DNA of 64,000 nt. It comes from Ruegeria haliotis. GTDB taxonomy: Bacteria; Pseudomonadota; Alphaproteobacteria; Rhodobacterales; Rhodobacteraceae. This document shows positions 35,356 through 44,333 of the stretch, in pieces. The notes beneath the pieces were generated by a model, which searched no databases, was not told the origin of the DNA, and was given only the letters and a program-made list of their open reading frames with translations. The position numbers and the translations under genes were made by a program. Numbering within the stretch: position 1 is the first letter of the stretch; every line of letters begins with the position of its first letter. Location of the stretch: NCBI RefSeq assembly GCF_013377785.1, contig NZ_JABXWT010000013.1:56022-120021 (forward strand), given 5' to 3'.

Positions 35356-35383
35356 GGGGCGGTCTGTTCAGGCCGCCCCTTTT
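35356..35383 (+). terminator. Rho-independent terminator after spuC
   Basis: GGGGCGG (35356-35362) pairs with CCGCCCC (35373-35379) around a 10-nt loop, followed by TTTT (35380-35383). It lies 22 bp after the aminotransferase stop and just before the convergent transglycosylase stop. Confidence 0.85.
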
Positions 35384-35385
35384 CG

Positions 35386-36702
35386 TTATCGCATCCGCTG
35401 CAACAGCATCAGAGTGGCATAGCCATCCGGAACCAATCCTTGCGCCACCTGATAAGCCCGCACAGCGTTGGTCGTGTTGGGGCCTATGCGCCCGTCGATG
35501 CTTTGCGTGTCAAACCCGGCCTGTGTCAGACGTGTCTGCAGCTCTTTGCGTTCGGTGAAGCTCAGCACCCGGTCACCACGCGGCCAATCTGACTGAAACG
35601 GGTCATGACCCTCCAACCGGTCAGACAGATGGCCAATACCGATTACATAGGCATCTGCACCATTATATGTCTCGATCACCCCAAAGTTGTCGAAGATCAT
35701 CAGCGCAACGCCCTGCCCACCTGCTGGCAGCAAAATCGCGGCCTGGCCATGATCAGGCACAGGATTGCCGTCCTGACCCACCACACCGCGCGTGGCCCAT
35801 TCAGATGGCATCAGAGTAATGTCCCGCTTGGCCGTGGAATAATCGAACCCGTCCGGCAAGCGCACTTCGACCCCCCAAGGTTGACCCCTGGTCCAACCGT
35901 GCCGCGCCAAATACGCCGCCGCCGAGGCCAGCGCATCCGTCGGGTCATCCGACCAGATATCGCGCCGCCCGTCGCCGTCGAAGTCAACCGCATGATCCAG
36001 ATACGAGGTCGGCATGAACTGCGTATGCCCCATCGCTCCGGCCCAACTGCCGGTCATGGCTCCGGCACTGACGTCCCCTGCCTGAATGATCTGCAAGGCC
36101 GCAATAAGCTGGGTCTCAAAAAACTGCGCCCGTCGCGCGTCAAAAGCCAGCGTGGCCAGTGACCGGATGATCCGATTGCTACCCCGGTATGACCCGAACG
36201 AGGTTTCAAGCCCCCAAATCGCTGTCACAACTTCTTTCTCTACACCGTACTGCTGCTCGATCCGTTCCAGCACCTGCCTGTGCTGCGACAGAGCGGCCCG
36301 CCCGTTGGAGACCCGCGTGCCGGATACAGCTGAATCCAGATACTCCCAGATCGGGCGTGAGAACTCAGCCTGATTGCGATCCCGTTTGATGACGTCCTTG
36401 TCGTAGGTCAGGTCGGTCAACGCTCTGCTAAGCGTTGCCTGTGACAGGCCTTGCTGAATCGCCCTCTCCTGGAAAGCCCCCAGCCACAACTGAAACCTCG
36501 CGTTTCCTGTCGCCGCCACCCGCAACGCCTCAACCGAAGGTCGCGGCACTGGGCGAACCGAGACGGTCACGTCTGCCGACGCCAATTGTATCGTATTGTC
36601 CAAAGGCCTGCTCTCGGGCCTCAGTGAGTTGCCTGTGGTATCCGCCTGCACGACGGATGCCCACAATGCGGCGGTCATAACGCCACCTATGCATTTGCGC
36701 AT
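35386..36702 (-). CDS. MltB-type lytic murein transglycosylase with peptidoglycan-binding domain
   Basis: A 438-residue exported protein: signal peptide (GGVMTAALWASVVQA), then a MltB-like catalytic domain with VVTAIWGLETSFGSYRG (catalytic Glu), SWAGAMGHTQFMPTSYLDHA and DGDGRRDIWSDDPTDALASA. The C-terminal 60 residues form a PG_binding_1 domain (KELQTRLTQAGFDTQSIDGR, NAVRAYQVAQGLVPDG). It cleaves peptidoglycan glycan chains to 1,6-anhydro products in the periplasm. No lipobox is seen, unlike E. coli MltB. ATG 36702 directly begins the signal peptide. It stands alone, convergent with spuC. Confidence 0.92.
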   Translation of the reverse strand: MRKCIGGVMTAALWASVVQADTTGNSLRPESRPLDNTIQLASADVTVSVRPVPRPSVEALRVAATGNARFQLWLGAFQERAIQQGLSQATLSRALTDLTYDKDVIKRDRNQAEFSRPIWEYLDSAVSGTRVSNGRAALSQHRQVLERIEQQYGVEKEVVTAIWGLETSFGSYRGSNRIIRSLATLAFDARRAQFFETQLIAALQIIQAGDVSAGAMTGSWAGAMGHTQFMPTSYLDHAVDFDGDGRRDIWSDDPTDALASAAAYLARHGWTRGQPWGVEVRLPDGFDYSTAKRDITLMPSEWATRGVVGQDGNPVPDHGQAAILLPAGGQGVALMIFDNFGVIETYNGADAYVIGIGHLSDRLEGHDPFQSDWPRGDRVLSFTERKELQTRLTQAGFDTQSIDGRIGPNTTNAVRAYQVAQGLVPDGYATLMLLQRMR

Positions 36703-36764
36703 TCCGTTTTTCCTGATTACTGCTCAATCTCAGGATAGCGCAAAATCGACAATTCACAAAACGT

Positions 36765-37478
36765 TCAGCTTGGCTTCTCGTTCTCTTGCGCTTTGCGTTC
36801 TGCGTGGATGCCGGCCAGAGCTTCACGCAACATAGGTACGCGATTTGGCCGAAAGCTTTGATCTGTAACCAACATCTCCTGCATCCGATCAAGACGAAAG
36901 ACACGGAAATCCTGCCTCAGGTGACACCAGCTTAGCAACACGCTCGAGCGATCCATGTAAACGATGCTGAGCGGATTCACTCGCCGACGTGTCGCGTCAC
37001 CTTTTGCGTCGACATAAGAAAACTCAATCGCACGCTCATCCCAAGCGGCCTGGCGCAATGCGGCCACTTGGATCGTAGGAGTCGCTGGCCGTTCAAATCG
37101 CGTGGCCGCCAGAACAGCATGGCTTAACCTGTGTGACTGGCGCTGCGGCAATCGCCCCTGCAATTTGCGCAGCGCCGCACTTGCCGCATCTGACAGGGCA
37201 GGGTCACCGATCACCTGAACCTCGCGCAGGCCCAGAACCAATGCCTCAAGTTCATCATCGGTAAAGCCCAACGGCGGCAGCGTTGCGTCTTCGATGAGGG
37301 TAAAGCCAAACCCCGCCTCTCCGTCGATGACGGCACCAAGCTCACGCAAGGAATCGATATCCCTGTGGATCGTACGGGACGAGACGCCCAAATCCTGCGC
37401 CAATTGAACCGAAGTTTTGGGCGACGGGCCAGAGCGCAAAGCTTGCATGAGCTGGAACAGACGGGCGGTGCGGGACAT
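36765..37478 (-). CDS. YafY-type HTH/WYL transcriptional regulator
   Basis: The 237-residue protein has an N-terminal HTH_11 domain (MSRTARLFQLMQALRSG, LAQDLGVSSRTIHRDIDSLR) and a C-terminal WYL domain (AIEFSYVDAKGDATRRRVNP, LLSWCHLRQDFRVFRLDRM). WYL regulators often sense ligands such as nucleotides or stress signals. The frame extends upstream over the promoter, but ATG 37478 starts the family domain. Two perfect palindromes lie directly upstream in the 83-bp gap to the divergent GST gene, the likely operators. Confidence 0.88.
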   Translation of the reverse strand: MSRTARLFQLMQALRSGPSPKTSVQLAQDLGVSSRTIHRDIDSLRELGAVIDGEAGFGFTLIEDATLPPLGFTDDELEALVLGLREVQVIGDPALSDAASAALRKLQGRLPQRQSHRLSHAVLAATRFERPATPTIQVAALRQAAWDERAIEFSYVDAKGDATRRRVNPLSIVYMDRSSVLLSWCHLRQDFRVFRLDRMQEMLVTDQSFRPNRVPMLREALAGIHAERKAQENEKPS

Positions 37479-37481
37479 AAT

Positions 37482-37495
37482 GTAATCTAGATTAC
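37482..37495. promoter_or_regulatory. Perfect 14-bp palindrome beside the WYL regulator start
   Basis: GTAATCTAGATTAC is a perfect palindrome ending four bases from the regulator ATG. Position over the translation start or promoter suggests an autoregulatory operator. Confidence 0.5.
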
Positions 37496-37497
37496 CC

Positions 37498-37520
37498 CTA
37501 ATGACAGAAACTGTCATTAG
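37498..37520. promoter_or_regulatory. Perfect inverted repeat, WYL/GST divergent operator
   Basis: CTAATGACAG (37498-37507) and CTGTCATTAG (37511-37520) are perfect 10-base arms around AAA. It lies midway between the divergent WYL regulator and GST genes and is a strong candidate operator for this regulator. Confidence 0.65.
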
Positions 37521-37561
37521 CCGACAGTACTCATCTGACATCCCCAATGATGGAGCATCAG

Positions 37562-38260
37562 ATGCTGACTCTTCTCACCTACCCCTCTGCCTTCGGTCTG
37601 TTCAGCGCCAGCCCGTTCTGCGTTAAAACCGCCTATATGCTGCAACGGTCCGGTCAGGCCTGGCAGCGATCCGACATGCTGGACCCCCGTAAAATGCCGC
37701 ATCAGAAACTGCCGGTCCTGCGCACACCCGAACGGTTGGTGCCGGACAGTGATCTGATCCGCGATTGGCTGGAACAGCAGGGCATAGACTTCGATCAGGG
37801 TTTGACAGATATGCAAAAGGCCCAATCCCGCGCGCTTATCCGCATGGCCGAGGAACACCTGTATTTTCAGATCGTCCTTGATCGCTGGGACAATGACGAA
37901 GTCTGGCCGATCCTGCGTGACACATTCTTTACCGAAATTCCTGCATTGATTCGCAAGCCGGTCTCGAATTCAATCCGCAAATCCGTCCTGAAAGGATTGG
38001 ACGCACAAGGTATCCGCCGTTTCACATTAGCAGAACGACTGGAGCGGGTTGAACGGGATCTCGAGGCGATTTCTGCCTACCTGTGGCAATCGCCTTACCT
38101 GCTTGGGGATCACCCGACCTCGGCCGATATGAGCGTCGGGCCAATGCTGGCGGCGATGCGGGCAACTCCCGCAGATACATCGCTGACCCGGCGCATCAAA
38201 CAGGATAACCTGCTCAGCAGTTATGTGGATCGGATGGAAAAGGCGTTCCCTTTGACATGA
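37562..38260 (+). CDS. Glutathione S-transferase family protein
   Basis: A 232-residue GST-like protein. The N-terminal thioredoxin-fold half starts LLTYPSAFGLFSASPFCVKT and reaches HQKLPVLRTPERLVPDSDLI (cis-Pro and glutathione gamma-glutamyl contact). The helical C-terminal half contains YLWQSPYLLGDHPTSADMSV, the GST N-capping box region. Ser or Cys near SPFC may be the catalytic residue; substrate unknown, probably detoxification. ATG 37562 has GGAG upstream. Divergent from the WYL regulator with shared palindromes, so likely its target; coupled to the DUF1801 gene by an ATGA overlap. Confidence 0.88.
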   Translation: MLTLLTYPSAFGLFSASPFCVKTAYMLQRSGQAWQRSDMLDPRKMPHQKLPVLRTPERLVPDSDLIRDWLEQQGIDFDQGLTDMQKAQSRALIRMAEEHLYFQIVLDRWDNDEVWPILRDTFFTEIPALIRKPVSNSIRKSVLKGLDAQGIRRFTLAERLERVERDLEAISAYLWQSPYLLGDHPTSADMSVGPMLAAMRATPADTSLTRRIKQDNLLSSYVDRMEKAFPLT

Positions 38261-38643
38261 GAGAATTTAATGACCCCAAAGTCGCTGCAGTCTTTGACGC
38301 GTTTTCACAGGACACGAAAACAGGTGTTTTGGCCCTGCGCGATTTGATCATCGACACGGCTGACCATCTGCCCGCTGCACAGCCGTTGCAAGAGGCTCTG
38401 CGGTGGGGTCAGCCGGCTTATCTGGCGCCAAAGGGGTCAACAATTCGGCTGGGCGAACACAAGTCCGCCCGGTTCGCACTCTTCGTCCACTGCCAAAGCC
38501 GCCTGATGGGTGATTTCACCTCAGCTTTTCCGGGCGAAGACCGGATTGACGGCAATCGCGCCATCCTGTTCGACCACCCGGACCAGATTGACGAAACACG
38601 CCATGGATGGCTGATCGCCCGGGCGCTGACCTATCACCTTTGA
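38257..38643 (+). CDS. DUF1801 domain protein
   Basis: A 128-residue protein with the DUF1801 (YdhG-like) pattern: VFDAFSQDTKTGVLALRDLI, PLQEALRWGQPAYLAPKGST and FALFVHCQSRLMGDF. Its fold relates to small alpha/beta proteins of unknown function, some described near iron or stress genes. It overlaps the GST stop by ATGA and is therefore in the GST operon. Its last ten bases overlap the convergent rnr gene end. Confidence 0.82.
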   Translation: MREFNDPKVAAVFDAFSQDTKTGVLALRDLIIDTADHLPAAQPLQEALRWGQPAYLAPKGSTIRLGEHKSARFALFVHCQSRLMGDFTSAFPGEDRIDGNRAILFDHPDQIDETRHGWLIARALTYHL

Positions 38644-40892
38644 CGGCGTTTGCGTTCGACCTTGCGTTTGATCTTGTCTTTCTTGCGTTTATGGCTGGCG
38701 GTCTTGCGTCGCGTCGAGCGTCCCGCCGGGCTTCGACCACGCGGCAAGGCCTGATCCTCAATTGACAGCAACTCCAGTTCCAGCCCGCCAGTGACGGGAG
38801 TTGCCTCGGTCAGCCGCACGGTGACACGTTGGCCAATGGCGATAGTCAGACCGGTGTCCGAGCCCATAAGCGTTCCAGCCTCGGCGTCAAAGTGAAAGAA
38901 TTCGCGCCCCAGCGAGCGCACTGGCACCAGCCCATCGGCCCCGGTTTCATCCATCTTCACGAAAGCCCCAAATCGGGCGATACCACTGATCCGTCCCGCG
39001 AACTCATTACCGACCCGTTCGCTGAGATAAGCGGCCAGATAGCGATCCGTCGTATCCCGCTCAGCCATCATCGAACGCCGTTCCGTGTCCGAGATATGCG
39101 TGGCAGTTTCTTCCAGGCGATCGATCTCTTCTACACTCAACCCATCCTCGCCCCAGTTATGGGCGGTGATCAACGCGCGGTGCACAATCAGGTCGGCATA
39201 GCGACGAATGGGCGAGGTAAAATGCGCATAGTTGCGCAGCGCCAAGCCAAAATGGCCAAAATTCTCAGGGCTGTAATAGGCCTGCGCCATCGACCGCAAC
39301 GTGCTGAGGTTGATCAGCTCGGCATCCTCGGTCCCGGCCGCAGCGTTCAGCAGCGCATTCAGGTGACGTGTCTGCAGCACCTGCCCCTTGGCCAGGTTAA
39401 GGCCAGCCGCCTGCGCCGTTTCCCGCAGGCTTTCCAGTTTCTCGGGTGCGGGTTCTTCGTGCACCCGGAACAACAGCGGGCGGCGTTTGGCGATCAGGGT
39501 TTCAGCAGCCGCGACATTGGCGAGGATCATGAACTCCTCGATCAGCTTATGCGCATCCAGCCGGTCGCGGAACGCAACACTTTCCACCTCGCCTGTCTCA
39601 CTGAGGACAATCTTGCGTTCGGGCAGATCCAGATCCAGTGGCTGCCGTGCGGCTCTTGCCGTTTTCAACGCGGCGTAGGCAGCATAGAGCGGCTTCAGAA
39701 CCGTCTCAAGCAATGGTCCGGTACGGTCGTTCGGATTGCCGTCAACGGCGTCCTGCACTTCGGCATAATGCAACGACGCCGCCGAGCGCATCAAACCGCG
39801 CACAAAGCGATGACCGATCTTGTTGCCATCTGCGTCGATCTGCATCCGAACGGCGACACAGGCGCGTGGCACGCCTTCATGCAGGGAACACAGATCGCCC
39901 GACAGCCGGTCGGGCAGCATCGGCACCACGCGATCCGGGAAGTAGCTGGAATTGCCCCGCTTGCGCGCCTCACGGTCCAGCGCGGTGCCGGGGGTCACAT
40001 AAGCGGCAACATCAGCGATGGCGACCCAGATCACGTGCCCGCCGGGATTCTTGGGGTCCTCATCCGCATGGGCATAGCAGGCGTCATCATGATCACGCGC
40101 GTCTGACGGGTCGATGGTCAGCAGCGGCATGTCGCGCAGATCTTCACGCCCCTTCAGACCAGCAGGCTTGGCCCTGTCAGCCTCATCAATCACCTTGTCC
40201 GGAAAGTCATCCGGAATGCCATGCTGGTGGATCGCAATCAGCGACACCGCCTTTGGCGCGGACGGATCACCCAGACGTTCAACAATACGCGCACGGGGCA
40301 AGCCCATGCGGTTCTTGGGTCCGGCCTGTTCGGCCTCGACCAACTCGCCATCTTTAGCACCCAGTACGGCCCCGTCGGCAACCTGCCATTCGGTCTGACC
40401 AGCCTTGTCGATGGGAACGATCCGTCCTCCTTCGGCGCCTTTGCGGAATATCCCCACGATACGCTTCGGGTTGGACCCGATACGGCGGATCAGACGCGCC
40501 TCGTAGTTGTGATCTTCTTCATGCACCACTGTCAGGCGGGCCAGAATGCGGTCACCCTCGCCCAAGGCCGGATCGCTGGCGCGCGGAATGATCAGCACGA
40601 TGGGCTCAACCCCTTCGCCGTGCCATTCCAACGGACGCGCGAACAGATCACCATCGGAATTGGGCGCTTTGACCTGCAATACACTGACAGGCGGCAGGCG
40701 ATCAGGATCGCTATAGCTGCGCTTGCGCCTTTCCAGATGCCCTTCGGCCTCAAGTTCCTTGAGGATACGCTTCAGGTCGATCCGAGCGGCGCCCTTGATG
40801 CCAAAGGCCTTGGCAATGTCGCGTTTCGAGGTGAGAGTGGGGTTCGCCGAGATCCAGTCCAGGACCTCCTGCTTGGTGGGGATGCGTGTCAT
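38634..40892 (-). CDS. rnr: Ribonuclease R
   Basis: RNase R is a processive 3'-5' exoribonuclease that degrades structured RNA. The 752-residue protein has an N-terminal winged-helix (residues 5-70), cold-shock-like domains, the RNB catalytic domain with LTIDPSDARDHDDACYAHAD (catalytic Asp cluster) and YFPDRVVPMLPDRLSGDLCS, FTSPIRRYADLIVHR, a C-terminal S1 domain (VGNEFAGRISGIARFGAFVK) and a highly basic tail (KKDKIKRKVERKRRQR) common in RNase R. The ATG at 40892 is the natural start. It is a single gene, convergent with DUF1801. Confidence 0.95.
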   Translation of the reverse strand: MTRIPTKQEVLDWISANPTLTSKRDIAKAFGIKGAARIDLKRILKELEAEGHLERRKRSYSDPDRLPPVSVLQVKAPNSDGDLFARPLEWHGEGVEPIVLIIPRASDPALGEGDRILARLTVVHEEDHNYEARLIRRIGSNPKRIVGIFRKGAEGGRIVPIDKAGQTEWQVADGAVLGAKDGELVEAEQAGPKNRMGLPRARIVERLGDPSAPKAVSLIAIHQHGIPDDFPDKVIDEADRAKPAGLKGREDLRDMPLLTIDPSDARDHDDACYAHADEDPKNPGGHVIWVAIADVAAYVTPGTALDREARKRGNSSYFPDRVVPMLPDRLSGDLCSLHEGVPRACVAVRMQIDADGNKIGHRFVRGLMRSAASLHYAEVQDAVDGNPNDRTGPLLETVLKPLYAAYAALKTARAARQPLDLDLPERKIVLSETGEVESVAFRDRLDAHKLIEEFMILANVAAAETLIAKRRPLLFRVHEEPAPEKLESLRETAQAAGLNLAKGQVLQTRHLNALLNAAAGTEDAELINLSTLRSMAQAYYSPENFGHFGLALRNYAHFTSPIRRYADLIVHRALITAHNWGEDGLSVEEIDRLEETATHISDTERRSMMAERDTTDRYLAAYLSERVGNEFAGRISGIARFGAFVKMDETGADGLVPVRSLGREFFHFDAEAGTLMGSDTGLTIAIGQRVTVRLTEATPVTGGLELELLSIEDQALPRGRSPAGRSTRRKTASHKRKKDKIKRKVERKRRQR

Positions 40893-40948
40893 ACCTTCGG
40901 CCTAGCACGGCGATGCGACCGCGTCATGACCAAAAACGGCGATGAGGG

Positions 40949-41524
40949 TCAGCTGTTCAGATCTGCAACTGTGTCCACATCGCGCAATTGGTCAATAAAA
41001 GCCACACGACATCCCGAAACTGAGGCCAGCGTATCAGCAAGCGCATGTTCTGTAGACCAACGCACATCGCGAAACATCCCCGATGGCAGCGCTCCATAGC
41101 GCTGAGCGCCGACCAGCCAATAGCCGCCATCTGGTGCAGGACCAAACACCATCTGGGATCGGCCCAGCGCCTCAAAAGCCCGGGCAATATGGCTCGGTGT
41201 AATACCGGGAATATCCGCTCCAATCAGGCAAACCGGCCCTTTTGGAGCGACGCGCAGCATCCGCCCCATGCGATCCCCCAAATCGCCGCGCCCTTGCGCC
41301 ACGCGGGGCAGATCCGCTGGCCAGATTCGGCTACGCAACCCTTCCCGATCCGGCGACACTGCCAGCACAACCTGCCAACGCGAATCGCGCAGGCGGCGGA
41401 TCAGCGACCGGGTCTGATGCCGGAACCACCACGCCGCACCAACCATGCCGATATCGCGCCCAAGCCGCGTTTTCACCCGACCCGGATGGGGTTCCTTAAC
41501 CATGATGACCAGAGTGCGCTGCAT
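40949..41524 (-). CDS. DUF2064 (TIGR04282-type) glycosyltransferase
   Basis: A 191-residue nucleotide-sugar-binding-like protein: LVIMVKEPHPGRVKTRLGRD at the N-terminus (GKVKTRL family motif), VAQGRGDLGDRMGRML, VCLIGADIPGI (metal-binding Asp) and FGPAPDGGYWLVG. This pattern defines the DUF2064 / TIGR04282 group of small GT-A-like enzymes, some linked to arsenosugar or hopanoid-related pathways. Specific function here is unknown. It lies three bases after the dapE stop in the same direction. Confidence 0.85.
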   Translation of the reverse strand: MQRTLVIMVKEPHPGRVKTRLGRDIGMVGAAWWFRHQTRSLIRRLRDSRWQVVLAVSPDREGLRSRIWPADLPRVAQGRGDLGDRMGRMLRVAPKGPVCLIGADIPGITPSHIARAFEALGRSQMVFGPAPDGGYWLVGAQRYGALPSGMFRDVRWSTEHALADTLASVSGCRVAFIDQLRDVDTVADLNS

Positions 41525-41527
41525 GGA

Positions 41528-42667
41528 TCAGGCGAAATAATCCGCCAAGATACGGGTGTAAATCGCCTTGAGTTGTTCGATATGCACCACTTCAACGCAT
41601 TCGTCGACCTGATGCATCGTGCGACCCACCAAGCCGAACTCCACCACCGGGCAGTGGTTCTTCACGAACCTCGCATCCGACGTACCGCCGGTTGTGGACA
41701 TGTCCGGCTGAATTCCAGTTTCGGCTTTGACAGCTTTTGCCACCAGTTCCGACAAGGGCCCCGGAGGCGTCAGGAAGCTTTCACCGGAAATCTTAATCTT
41801 AGTGTCGATTTCGACGCCATAGGTCTCTGCCACTTGGTTCGCCTCAGACTGCAGCCACTCGCTGAGACTCGCACCAGAATGCAGATCGTTGAACCGGATG
41901 TTCACTGCGCCGCTGCATTGGGCCGGGATGACATTTGTTGCGGTATTTCCGGTATCGATCGTCACAACCGCCAAAGTCGACGCATCAAAATGCGCGGTCC
42001 CTTGATCCAATTCGTGGCTAGCCAGCCGGTCCATAAGCCGTGCCATCGCGGGCAGCGGGTTTTTGGCGCGGTGAGGATAGGCTGAATGCCCCTGCACACC
42101 CGTTACGGTAAACCAAGCCGTCATCGAGCCACGTCGACCGATCTTCATCATCTCACCCATATGGTTCGGACACGTGGGCTCGCCCACCAGGCAGACAGAC
42201 ATACGCTCCTCTGTCTCTGCCATGTAGTCCAGCAAAGCCGTTGTGCCATCCAGCGCATCGCCTTCTTCATCGCCGGTGATCGTCAGAATGATTGCCCCGT
42301 CTGGTGGCGTGTCGTGCACCAGATCGATCGCTGCCGCTGCAAACGCTGCCACGCCAGATTTCATGTCTGTCGTCCCGCGCCCGTACATCACCCCATCCCG
42401 CATCTCGGCCCCGAATGGCGGCATGGTCCATGCGGCCTCATCCCCGATCGGAACAACGTCCGTATGACCGTTGAATCCAAAACTGCGCGCATGTCCTTTC
42501 GGCCCCCATCGGGCGAACAGATTGCTGACGCCACCGCGGTCCACGCGGGTACATTCGAACCCCGCATCCGACAGCAGCGCCTCAAGCAGCACCAAAGCCC
42601 CTCCCTCTTCGGGTGTGACCGATGGGCAACGGATCAGATCCGCCGTCAATTGAACTGGATCGGTCAT
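41528..42667 (-). CDS. dapE: Succinyl-diaminopimelate desuccinylase
   Basis: DapE removes the succinyl group from N-succinyl-LL-diaminopimelate in lysine and peptidoglycan synthesis. The M20 dizinc motifs are seen: [31 protein letters not shown] (bridging Asp), [16 protein letters not shown] (catalytic Glu-Glu) and a C-terminal [14 protein letters not shown] with metal-ligand His nearby; GGTSDARF is DapE-specific. Length 379 is normal. ATG 42667 has GAGAGG in front. dapD lies 3 kb away on the same strand, so the pathway is split by the channel and exporter genes. Confidence 0.94.
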   Translation of the reverse strand: MTDPVQLTADLIRCPSVTPEEGGALVLLEALLSDAGFECTRVDRGGVSNLFARWGPKGHARSFGFNGHTDVVPIGDEAAWTMPPFGAEMRDGVMYGRGTTDMKSGVAAFAAAAIDLVHDTPPDGAIILTITGDEEGDALDGTTALLDYMAETEERMSVCLVGEPTCPNHMGEMMKIGRRGSMTAWFTVTGVQGHSAYPHRAKNPLPAMARLMDRLASHELDQGTAHFDASTLAVVTIDTGNTATNVIPAQCSGAVNIRFNDLHSGASLSEWLQSEANQVAETYGVEIDTKIKISGESFLTPPGPLSELVAKAVKAETGIQPDMSTTGGTSDARFVKNHCPVVEFGLVGRTMHQVDECVEVVHIEQLKAIYTRILADYFA

Positions 42668-42875
42668 TTGGGGCCTCTCAGAGTATGTTACGCTCGGGTT
42701 CGCGCACAGATTCAACGAATTGGCCGGATTGCCAACCCCAATCGGGAAAAATCATCATGCCAATTCCCTTACATCATGAATTGAAGCGCCAGGAAAACCT
42801 GAGGCTTGACCCCGCGACGACCTTGCCGTGCCACACACATTCGCGTTACAGGGCCGCGAAACAGGTGAATTGACC

Positions 42876-43934
42876 ATGACGCGCGCTTTCTTCGCATTGA
42901 TTTGCCTGACTTTCGCCGTTCTCGCACAGCAAAGCCAGGCCCAATCCCTAACGGTCACAACAGTGACCCGCCCCCCGTTTTCCTATGTCGAGGACGCGGT
43001 CGAGACCGGATTTTCGATGGATCTGCTTGCCGCTTTGGCCGGGTCTCTGAACTGGGATTACTCGGTCAATCGCGTCGATACATTTGCCGATATGCTGAAT
43101 GCTGTGCAGGATGGGTCTGCGGATTTGGCGATTGCCAATATCTCGATCACCGCCTTGCGCGAAACGCAAATGGATTTCAGTCAACCTATCTTTGAGGCTG
43201 GGCTGCAGATCATGGTACCGTCGGACGCTGCGCGGCGGCCATCACTTCTGGGGGCCCTGCTGTCCCAAGAGCTGTTCATCGCCATCGGCCTTGCCTTTGC
43301 CATCCTTCTGGGTGGTGGCATGCTGATGTGGGGGTTCGAACGCCGCGCCCAACCCTATTTCGATCGCAACCTGAACGAAGCCTGGTTCCCATCGTTCTGG
43401 TGGGCGCTCAATCTGGTGGTGAATGGCGGCTTTGAGGAACGGATGCCGCGCACGCCATTTGGCCGGCTTTTGGGCGTTGTGCTGGTTGTCTCGTCCCTGT
43501 TCATCGTATCGGTGTTTACCGCCCGCATCACGTCGGTGATGACGGTGGATGCAATCACGGGCAACGTAAACTCTGTGAATGACCTATATGGCAAAAACGT
43601 CGGGACAATTTCGGAATCTACTGCTGCGAGCTTTCTGAATCGGCGTGAGATCGAATTCACCGGATATTCAGGGCTGAACGACGTGCTGGACGCGTTCAAA
43701 GCAAAAGATCTGGACGCGGTGGTCTTTGACGCACCCATCCTGTCCTACTTCACTGCACATGAAGGTCGCCGGATTGCAACCATGACAGGCGGGATATTCC
43801 TGCGGGAAAACTATGGCATCGCGTTCCCGACCGGGTCACCGCTGGTTGAGGACGTGAACCAAGCCCTGCTGGCGCTGCGCGAAGATGGCACCTATGATGA
43901 AATCTATCGCAAGTGGTTCGGATCGCGGAACTAG
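42876..43934 (+). CDS. GluR0-like ligand-gated ion channel (iGluR architecture)
   Basis: The 352-residue protein has a signal peptide (1-22), a periplasmic SBP_bac_3-like S1 half ([38 protein letters not shown]), TM1 (about 133-153), a pore loop with [22 protein letters not shown]2 (198-222) and an S2 half ([48 protein letters not shown]). This S1-M1-P-M2-S2 order is the prokaryotic glutamate receptor layout. Residues 183-188 (NGGFEE) stand where K+ channels have TVGYGD, so conduction may be non-selective or absent. Ligand unknown, probably an amino acid. ATG 42876 follows an AGGTGA element. Confidence 0.85.
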   Translation: MTRAFFALICLTFAVLAQQSQAQSLTVTTVTRPPFSYVEDAVETGFSMDLLAALAGSLNWDYSVNRVDTFADMLNAVQDGSADLAIANISITALRETQMDFSQPIFEAGLQIMVPSDAARRPSLLGALLSQELFIAIGLAFAILLGGGMLMWGFERRAQPYFDRNLNEAWFPSFWWALNLVVNGGFEERMPRTPFGRLLGVVLVVSSLFIVSVFTARITSVMTVDAITGNVNSVNDLYGKNVGTISESTAASFLNRREIEFTGYSGLNDVLDAFKAKDLDAVVFDAPILSYFTAHEGRRIATMTGGIFLRENYGIAFPTGSPLVEDVNQALLALREDGTYDEIYRKWFGSRN

Positions 43935-44275
43935 GCCTGTTCTTCGTCACCGAAAAACGGCGTCATCTGCGCCACGATCACCGCATTTTCATCCAGCGCC
44001 CGCTGCATCAACGCACGCTCATCAGGGTCGATATCATGACCCTGTGCCTCGCGTTCGGCCAGAGTGCCGTAACCCGTCACGTCCAGAGGCGCAGTATCTG
44101 CCTGTTTCAGGATAGCCACGGTTTCACGTACGGCTTCGGCCTCATCCACCCCGCTGGCAAAGCACATCAGGGCCGCGCCGGTCGCGCCTTTGGGCAGACC
44201 GTCTCCGTCTTTGCGACCAATCTGGACCAGAAGAGTATAGACTTGCTGGCGCGAGGGTTTCTTTTGCTTTTCCAT
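43931..44275 (-). CDS. Small conserved-looking hypothetical protein
   Basis: A 114-residue soluble protein ([20 protein letters not shown], then [36 protein letters not shown]) with helical character and no signal peptide or TM. I do not recognise the family. The frame extends upstream but ATG 44275 begins the well-behaved part. The stop shares bases with that of the convergent channel gene (CTAG at 43931-43934), and lysE lies 58 bp upstream in the same direction. Confidence 0.6.
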   Translation of the reverse strand: MEKQKKPSRQQVYTLLVQIGRKDGDGLPKGATGAALMCFASGVDEAEAVRETVAILKQADTAPLDVTGYGTLAEREAQGHDIDPDERALMQRALDENAVIVAQMTPFFGDEEQA

Positions 44276-44333
44276 GGACCCGGCCTTAGCCGCGTGACCC
44301 GCTTTGGTCAAGCGCCGCCCAATCCGAACCCAG

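Noticed and set aside
38829..40106. A 425-codon plus-strand frame opposite rnr
   Set aside because: It is the antisense shadow of the well-supported ribonuclease R gene; its translation has no recognisable motif and no ribosome binding site.
41045..42085. A 346-codon plus-strand frame opposite the DUF2064 and dapE genes
   Set aside because: It spans parts of two well-supported antisense genes and shows no protein-like domain.
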